Shown here: one piece after another, positions 59,320 through 64,000 of the stretch | Numbering within the stretch: the stretch's first letter is position 1 | Layout of the letters: every line of letters starts with the position of its first letter | Translations under genes and position numbers: made by a program | The notes under the pieces: generated by a model | Told to the model about the DNA's origin: nothing | The model's database searches: none | The model's input: the letters and a program-made list of their open reading frames with translations, nothing else | Source of the DNA: Pantoea sp. Ap-967 | GTDB lineage: Bacteria > Pseudomonadota > Gammaproteobacteria > Pseudomonadales > Pseudomonadaceae | Length of the DNA: 64,000 bases | Reading direction: 5' to 3' | Assembly: GCF_011752565.1 (NCBI RefSeq) | Contig: NZ_VWXK01000017.1 | Coordinates: 1-64,000, forward strand

Positions 59320-59420
59320 GTAGGAGCGAGCAGAGCTCGCGATGCGGTGCCACCGGCAGGTTCAGCCTTTGAAGTATGCTGCGCCTGCCAGATCGCATCG
59401 CGAGCTTTGCTCGCTCCTAC
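59320..59420. repeat. REP-like inverted repeat, AGCTCGCGATG type
   Basis: 26-nt arms (59320-59345 and 59395-59420) with one mismatch, the same family as 46294-46394. It fills the space between yebG and the convergent dehydrogenase gene. Confidence 0.85.
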
Positions 59421-59464
59421 CGGTTTTGCGCAGGTGGTTTTCACCGCGCAGGGGGCGCTGCATC

Positions 59465-60484
59465 TCAACCATAAAGCAGCCGCTCGGCCAGCATCTGCGC
59501 CACCCGCGCGGGCGAGCGTTTCTCGGCCTGGGCATGCCCGTACACCTCGGTCAGCCGTGTGGGTATGCGGGTGAGGTGTTCGGTAATGTTCCCCAAGTCC
59601 CCGCCCTGGTGCCGCAACGCCACGTAGATCAAGCCCCCGGCATTGATCACATAATCCGGCGCATAAAGAATCCCGCGTGACTCCAACTGGTCAGCCACCT
59701 GCAAGGTCGTCAGCTGGTTGTTCGCCGCCCCCGCCACCGCCGCACAGCGCAGCTGCATCACCGTCTGCCCATTGAGCACCGGCCCCACGCCGCACGGGGC
59801 GAAGATATCGCACGGCGTGCTGATCAACGCATCGTTGGTCACCGGGTGGGCATTGAACTGCTCCACCGCCAGCCGCACCCGCCCAGGGTCCAGGTCGCTG
59901 ACCAGCAATTCCGCCCCTGCCGCGTGCAACTGCTCAGCCAGTGCATAACCAACATTGCCCAACCCCTGCACCGCCACGCGCAAGCCTTCCAGGTTGCTGC
60001 TGCCCAAGCGTGCCCGCGAGGTGGCACGGATGCCGGCGAACACGCCCATGGCCGCGTGCGGCGAAGGGTCACCGGAGGCTGTGGTGCTGGTGACGTGTGG
60101 CGTGGACTGGGCAATGCAGTCCATGTCCAGGGTCGAGGTGCCGCTGTCCACGGCAATGATGAAGCGGCCCTGCAGGGTGTCGATGAAGCGGCCGAACGCC
60201 TCGAACAGCGCCGCGCGGTTTTCCACATGGGGGTTGCGCATCACCACCGCCTTGCCCCCGCCCAACGGCAGGCCAGCCAGGGCCGCCTTGTAGCTCATAC
60301 CCTGGGCCAGGCGGATGGCATCGGTCATCGCGCTTTCATCGTCGGCATACGGCAAGTAGCGGCAGCCACCCATGGCCGGGCCCAGCGTTTCGCTGTGAAT
60401 GGCCACCACAGCCTTCAGGCCCGTGGGCGGGTCAGTGAACAGGTGCAGCGACTGGGTGCGGGTGCTTTGCATCAGCGCGAACAT
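59465..60484 (-). CDS. Leucine/valine-type amino acid dehydrogenase
   Basis: A 339-aa NAD-dependent Glu/Leu/Phe/Val dehydrogenase that deaminates a branched-chain or aromatic amino acid to its 2-oxo acid. The substrate domain shows GPAMGGCRYLPY and the catalytic lysine in MSYKAALAGLPLGGGKAVV. The Rossmann domain carries VQGLGNVGYALAEQL and the terminal region YVINAGGLIYVA. ATG 60484 was selected; an upstream extension has no support. Leu or Val as main substrate is likely from the short length, but Phe cannot be excluded. It neighbours the hmg genes of tyrosine/phenylalanine breakdown. Confidence 0.9.
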   Translation of the reverse strand: MFALMQSTRTQSLHLFTDPPTGLKAVVAIHSETLGPAMGGCRYLPYADDESAMTDAIRLAQGMSYKAALAGLPLGGGKAVVMRNPHVENRAALFEAFGRFIDTLQGRFIIAVDSGTSTLDMDCIAQSTPHVTSTTASGDPSPHAAMGVFAGIRATSRARLGSSNLEGLRVAVQGLGNVGYALAEQLHAAGAELLVSDLDPGRVRLAVEQFNAHPVTNDALISTPCDIFAPCGVGPVLNGQTVMQLRCAAVAGAANNQLTTLQVADQLESRGILYAPDYVINAGGLIYVALRHQGGDLGNITEHLTRIPTRLTEVYGHAQAEKRSPARVAQMLAERLLYG

Positions 60485-60608
60485 CGGCGGGCTCCCCTGC
60501 GAGGTGCTCCTACCAGTATAGGCACGCGCTTGCAGCTGACGCGGCGGGCGGACCACTGGACGAATCTGCCTGCCACAGCTATTACTCTAGCGTGTGTGGA
60601 GATCGCCG

Positions 60609-61415
60609 ATGAACCCACGTCAAGTTTGCCTGGCCTGCCTGGAGCGCGAGCCGGTCGCCCTGCTGGAAGCCGCCTTGTGGATTGCCGCCGAGCATGACCG
60701 CCAGGTTGACCCGGCCGCCTGCCTGGCCCAACTGCACCACCTGCAAGCCCAGATCAGCGCCAGCCTGCCCATGCTGCCATTGACCGAGCTGGCCCAGCCG
60801 TTGCTGCGCCAGCTCAACGCATTCGGCTTCCAGCAGGATGAATACCACCCCCTGCGCCCACAGGCGGCACTGCTCGACAAAGTGCTGCAGCGCCGCCGTG
60901 GCCAGCCGCTGGCCCTGGCCATCATCACCTTAGAGCTGGCCCGGCGCTTGTCCATTCCCCTGGAAGGCGTGGCCTTCCCTGGGCATTTCCTGCTGCGCGT
61001 GCCCGGCGCCGACCATTTGCTCGACCCCTGCGGCGGCAGGCGCCTGTACCCCAATGATTGCCGCGAACTGCTCGCCCGCCAGTTCGGCCCGCACATCGCC
61101 CTTACCGCCGAGCACCTGCGCGCCGCCAGCGCCACGCAGATGCTCCAGCGCCTGTCACGCAACCTGCGCCAACTGCACATCAGCAACGATGACCACCTGG
61201 CGGCGCTGATCGATGCCGAACGGGTGATGCAGCTGGGCCCGGTGCAGGTCAGCGACTACGTGACCCGCGCCTCGCTGTACCAGCAGCTGGATTGCCCCCA
61301 GGCCGAACGGTTCGACCTGGAGCATGCCCTGCTGCTGACTGACGACCCGGTGCAACGGCTGAAACTGTCGGAACGAATCGGCAAGCTGCCCACGGTAAAC
61401 CGCTCGATTCACTGA
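60609..61415 (+). CDS. SirB1/transglutaminase-like family protein
   Basis: A 268-aa SirB1-type protein. An N-terminal helical domain is followed by the transglutaminase-like core (RRGQPLALAIITLELARRLSIPLEGVAFPGHFLLRVP). C-terminal TPR-like helices are rich in LRQLHISNDD and RASLYQQLDCPQAERFDLEHAL. The usual catalytic cysteine is not at the expected place (the block reads QPLALAIITLELA), so enzymatic activity is doubtful. It is divergent to the dehydrogenase, and its end overlaps the convergent isomerase gene by 7 nt. Confidence 0.8.
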   Translation: MNPRQVCLACLEREPVALLEAALWIAAEHDRQVDPAACLAQLHHLQAQISASLPMLPLTELAQPLLRQLNAFGFQQDEYHPLRPQAALLDKVLQRRRGQPLALAIITLELARRLSIPLEGVAFPGHFLLRVPGADHLLDPCGGRRLYPNDCRELLARQFGPHIALTAEHLRAASATQMLQRLSRNLRQLHISNDDHLAALIDAERVMQLGPVQVSDYVTRASLYQQLDCPQAERFDLEHALLLTDDPVQRLKLSERIGKLPTVNRSIH

Positions 61416-62041
61416 GCCGGTGTATCCACCTGGCAGGACGGGTGGGCACTGGCGAATGCCGGGTGCCCCGCCGCCAGGGCCGCCACCCGGCGAATACGTG
61501 GGTAGCCACCCAGGTCGATGGTGAAGCGCTCGGCGGCATACACCTGTGGAATCAGGTAGACATCCGCCAGGCCCGGCTGCTCGCCGAAGCAGAAGCCCTG
61601 GTCGCCAATCAAAGCCTCCACCGCCGCCAGGCCCTGGCTGATCCAATGGGCGATCCACTGGTTCACCTGGGCTTCGTCATGCCCCAGCTGGCGCAGCTGG
61701 TTGAGCACGCTGACGTTGTGCAGCGGGTGCACATCGCAGCCGATGATCGCCGCCACGCCCCGCACCCTGGCGCGCAGGGCTGGGGCGGCGGGCAGCAGCG
61801 CAGGCTGTGGATAAACCTCCTCCAGGTACTCGATGATCGCCGGTGACTGCAGCAGCAGCTCCCCCTCGTCGGTACGCAGGGCCGGCACCCGCCCCTGCGG
61901 GTTCAGCGCCACATACTCCGCCCCGCGCTGCTCGCCCTTGAGCAGGTTGACCGGCAGGGCCTGGTAGCCCAGGCCCTTGAGTGCCAGGGCGATGCGCACC
62001 CGGTAGGAGGAGGTGGAACGGTAGTAGGTGTACAGCTCCAT
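61409..62041 (-). CDS. hmgC: Maleylacetoacetate isomerase
   Basis: A 210-aa zeta-class glutathione transferase that isomerises maleylacetoacetate to fumarylacetoacetate in phenylalanine/tyrosine breakdown. It begins MELYTYYRSTSSYRVRIALALKGL, with the SS-x-RVRIAL glutathione/active-site motif of the zeta class. The thioredoxin-like N-domain spans about 1-80 and the helical C-domain about 90-210. It is the last gene of the hmgA-hmgB-hmgC operon, 12 bp after the fumarylacetoacetase gene. It is also called maiA. Confidence 0.95.
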   Translation of the reverse strand: MELYTYYRSTSSYRVRIALALKGLGYQALPVNLLKGEQRGAEYVALNPQGRVPALRTDEGELLLQSPAIIEYLEEVYPQPALLPAAPALRARVRGVAAIIGCDVHPLHNVSVLNQLRQLGHDEAQVNQWIAHWISQGLAAVEALIGDQGFCFGEQPGLADVYLIPQVYAAERFTIDLGGYPRIRRVAALAAGHPAFASAHPSCQVDTPAQ

Positions 62042-62053
62042 GGCCAGGTTTCC

Positions 62054-63346
62054 TCAGTTGGCAGCGATCACGGTGCCGCGGCATTCGCCGAAGCCAATGC
62101 TGGCCACGCCATCCGCCGTGCAGCGGGCGCGCAGGATGATTTCATCACCGTCTTCGAGGAACTTGCGCAGCTCGCCACTGGCCAGTTCCACCGGTTGCTT
62201 GCCGCCCACGGTGATCTCCAGCAGGCTGCCATAGGCGTCCGGGCTGGCGCCGGACAGCGTGCCGGAACCGAACAGGTCACCCGGTTGCAGCTGGCAGCCG
62301 TTGACGCTGTGGTGGGTAATCAGTTGGGCCACGGTCCAGTACATGTTCAGGGTGTTGCTCAAGGCCAGGCGGTGGGCAGGCAGGCCCTGCTCGCGCATGC
62401 GGGCGGTGAGCAGCAGCACTTCCAGTTCGATATCGAAAGCCCCGCGGGCCTGGTCGTGCGCGTCCAGCAGGTAGGGCAATGGCTGTGGGTCACCCTCCGG
62501 GCGCGCTGGCTGGGCGCGGCGGAAAGGTGCCAGGGCTTCGGCGGTGACGACCCAGGGCGACAGGGTGGTGATGAAGCTTTTCGACAGGAACGGGCCCAGT
62601 GGCTGGTATTCCCAGGCCTGGATATCACGCGCCGACCAGTCGTTGAGCAGGCACAGGCCGGCCAGGTGCTGCTCGGCCTCGGCGATGGGAATGGCCTGGC
62701 CGATGTCGTTGCCCTGGCCGATCCAGATCCCCAGCTCCAGCTCGTAGTCCAGGCGGGCACAGGGGCCGAAGGCCGGTTCGGTGTGGCCGGCCGGCAAGGT
62801 TTGGCCTTTCGGGCGGCGCACATCGGCGCCCGAGGGGCGCAGGGTCGAGGCACGGCCGTGGTAGCCGATTGGCACGTACTTGTAGTTGGGCAGCAGTGGG
62901 TTGTCGGGGCGGAACAGCTTGCCGACGTTGGTGGCGTGCTGGATGCCAACGTAGAAATCGGTGTAGTCGCCCACCTTGGCCGGCAGGTGCATCTGGCACT
63001 CGCTGGCGGGGTACAGGGCGGGCTTGAGTGCAGCCTGGTGTTCGCTGCGTTCCCCGAGCAGCGCCTGCAGGCGTTCGCGCAGGGCCACGCGGGCAGGCCG
63101 GCCCAGGGCGAAGAAGGCGTTCAGCGCACCGCCGCGGGTCGCTTCCACCGCAGCCTTGGCCTGGCCCTCGAACAACCCGGCGGCCAGCACGGCCTCCAGG
63201 TCGAGAATGGCGTCGCCGATGGCCACACCGCAGCGCTGCGCTTCGCCCGGGCGGCTGAAGATGCCCAGCGGCAGGTTCTGCAGCGGGAAGTCGCTGTGCC
63301 CGTTGGCGTGCTCCACCCAGCTACGGGCAATGGCGGTCTGGTTCAT
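62054..63346 (-). CDS. hmgB: Fumarylacetoacetase
   Basis: A 430-aa hydrolase that splits fumarylacetoacetate into fumarate and acetoacetate, the last step of homogentisate breakdown. It shows the FAH N-domain (about 1-115) and the metal-binding core (GYHGRASTLRPSG, then LDYELELGIWIGQGN and LCLLNDWSARDIQAWEYQPLGPF). The late motif GDLFGSGTLSGASPDAYGSLLEIT is also seen. All metal ligand motifs appear intact. It starts 3 bp after hmgA. It is also called fahA. Confidence 0.96.
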   Translation of the reverse strand: MNQTAIARSWVEHANGHSDFPLQNLPLGIFSRPGEAQRCGVAIGDAILDLEAVLAAGLFEGQAKAAVEATRGGALNAFFALGRPARVALRERLQALLGERSEHQAALKPALYPASECQMHLPAKVGDYTDFYVGIQHATNVGKLFRPDNPLLPNYKYVPIGYHGRASTLRPSGADVRRPKGQTLPAGHTEPAFGPCARLDYELELGIWIGQGNDIGQAIPIAEAEQHLAGLCLLNDWSARDIQAWEYQPLGPFLSKSFITTLSPWVVTAEALAPFRRAQPARPEGDPQPLPYLLDAHDQARGAFDIELEVLLLTARMREQGLPAHRLALSNTLNMYWTVAQLITHHSVNGCQLQPGDLFGSGTLSGASPDAYGSLLEITVGGKQPVELASGELRKFLEDGDEIILRARCTADGVASIGFGECRGTVIAAN

Positions 63347-63349
63347 GGG

Positions 63350-64000
63350 TTATCTCCGGTTCGGGGTGAAGGTGCTTGGCAAGGTGGCCCAGCAACTGTC
63401 GTAGTCGGCCTGCAATTGCGGGCTGTCCTGAGCCTGCAGGCTCGGGCGCAGCACCTGGCTGGTTTCGAACATGAAGGCCATGGTGTTGTCGATCTTGTGC
63501 GGTGCCAGCTGCGCTGCGATGGCTTTCTCGCAGGTTTCCGCGTCTGGCCCGTGGGCGCTCATCACCCCGTGCAGGGAAGCGCCACCGGGCAGGAACCCTT
63601 CGGCCTTGGCATCGTAGGCGCCGCTGATCAGGCCCATGAATTCGTTCATCAGGTTGCGGTGGAACCATGGCGGGCGGAAGGTGTTCTCGGCCACCATCCA
63701 GCGGGGCGGGAAAATCACGAAGTCCATGTTGGCCAGGCCATGCACGCTGGTGGGCGAGGTCAGCACGGTGAAGATCGACGGGTCGGGATGATCGAAGCTG
63801 ACCGTGCCGAGGGTGTTGAAGCGGCGCAGGTCATATTTGTACGGCACATTGCTGCCGTGCCAGGCCACCACGTCCAATGGCGAATGCTGCAGCTGGCAGG
63901 CCCAGTGCTCGCCGAGGAACTTCTGCACCAGTTGCACCGGGCCATCGGCTTCTTCGTAGTGCGCCACCGGGGTGAGGAAGTCGCGCGGGTTGGCCAGGCC
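63350..64000 (-). CDS. hmgA: Homogentisate 1,2-dioxygenase, C-terminal part (cut by window end)
   Basis: The gene enters from the right edge; about 216 C-terminal codons are visible, roughly half of the usual 430-440. The frame reads LANPRDFLTPVAHYEE across the boundary. It continues with HGSNVPYKYDLRRFNTLGTVSFDHPDPSIFTVLTSP and the iron-ligand region FHRNLMNEFMGLISG...LHGVMSAHGPD, containing the expected Glu and His ligands. The enzyme opens the homogentisate ring with O2. It is the first gene of the hmg operon as seen here; its regulator is outside the window. Confidence 0.96.
   Translation of the reverse strand, partial: GLANPRDFLTPVAHYEEADGPVQLVQKFLGEHWACQLQHSPLDVVAWHGSNVPYKYDLRRFNTLGTVSFDHPDPSIFTVLTSPTSVHGLANMDFVIFPPRWMVAENTFRPPWFHRNLMNEFMGLISGAYDAKAEGFLPGGASLHGVMSAHGPDAETCEKAIAAQLAPHKIDNTMAFMFETSQVLRPSLQAQDSPQLQADYDSCWATLPSTFTPNRR

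Overview
The window looks like a chromosome segment of the Pseudomonas putida group. It is GC-rich and tightly packed, with many 4- and 8-nt gene overlaps. It carries a complete twelve-gene Pseudomonas alginate operon in canonical order, an hmg homogentisate-degradation operon, two FecI/FecR/TonB-receptor iron-uptake systems, and about fifteen REP/BIME-like repeats of the type that ends in GGGCTTGCCCCGCGAA. No rRNA, tRNA, CRISPR array or prophage was seen.

Layout. (1) 260-7818, minus strand: a MacAB/TolC-like exporter (adaptor, outer-membrane factor, MacB-type permease, ATPase). It is translationally coupled to a pair of unrecognised genes: a 261-aa protein without a signal peptide and a 146-aa secreted protein with two conserved cysteines. 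This cargo-like pair is tandemly duplicated upstream together with a stub of the ATPase gene. The promoter/leader/signal-sequence block of the two copies is far better conserved than the genes behind it. This is the best candidate for an undescribed system. (2) 8008-24941, plus strand: a long algD control region (AlgU-type promoter, AlgR-like site, leader of about 430 nt), then algD-alg8-alg44-algK-algE-algG-algX-algL-algI-algJ-algF-algA. A perfect REP inverted repeat lies inside the 5' end of algK and is read in frame. (3) 25-31.6 kb: a small membrane protein, two short-chain dehydrogenases and an EmrAB/NodT-type drug pump with a LysR gene. (4) 32.9-34.2 kb: a universal stress protein and a PrlF-YhaV toxin-antitoxin pair with a clear operator. 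(5) 34.2-41.2 kb: an AaeAB-like FUSC efflux operon, its divergent LysR regulator and a 2-hydroxyacid dehydrogenase. (6) 41.3-46.3 kb: a GtrA/GtrB/glucosyltransferase three-gene cluster, a DMT transporter and a divergent AraC regulator. (7) 46.4-56.7 kb: two divergent iron regulons around a shared Fur-box-like region. One is a six-gene operon (DUF3649-PepSY-DUF3325-ECF sigma-FecR-siderophore receptor). The other is fecI-fecR-fecA, whose receptor closely matches ferric citrate FecA. (8) 57-61.4 kb: housekeeping and stress genes (ribosome-hibernation factor, DUF3509, PsiE, SOS-controlled yebG, leucine-type dehydrogenase, SirB1-like protein). (9) 61.4-64 kb: the hmg operon (maleylacetoacetate isomerase, fumarylacetoacetase, homogentisate dioxygenase), cut by the window end.

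How the genes work together. The alg operon makes GDP-mannuronate (AlgA, AlgD), polymerises and translocates it under c-di-GMP control (Alg8, Alg44, AlgK, AlgX, AlgE), and modifies it (AlgG, AlgI, AlgJ, AlgF, AlgX, AlgL). Three tripartite exporters plus two TonB receptor systems make the window rich in envelope transport. Start sites were moved inward wherever a Shine-Dalgarno sequence, an operon overlap or a family N-terminus favoured it. Function calls rest on recognition of family motifs by eye; no database search was run.
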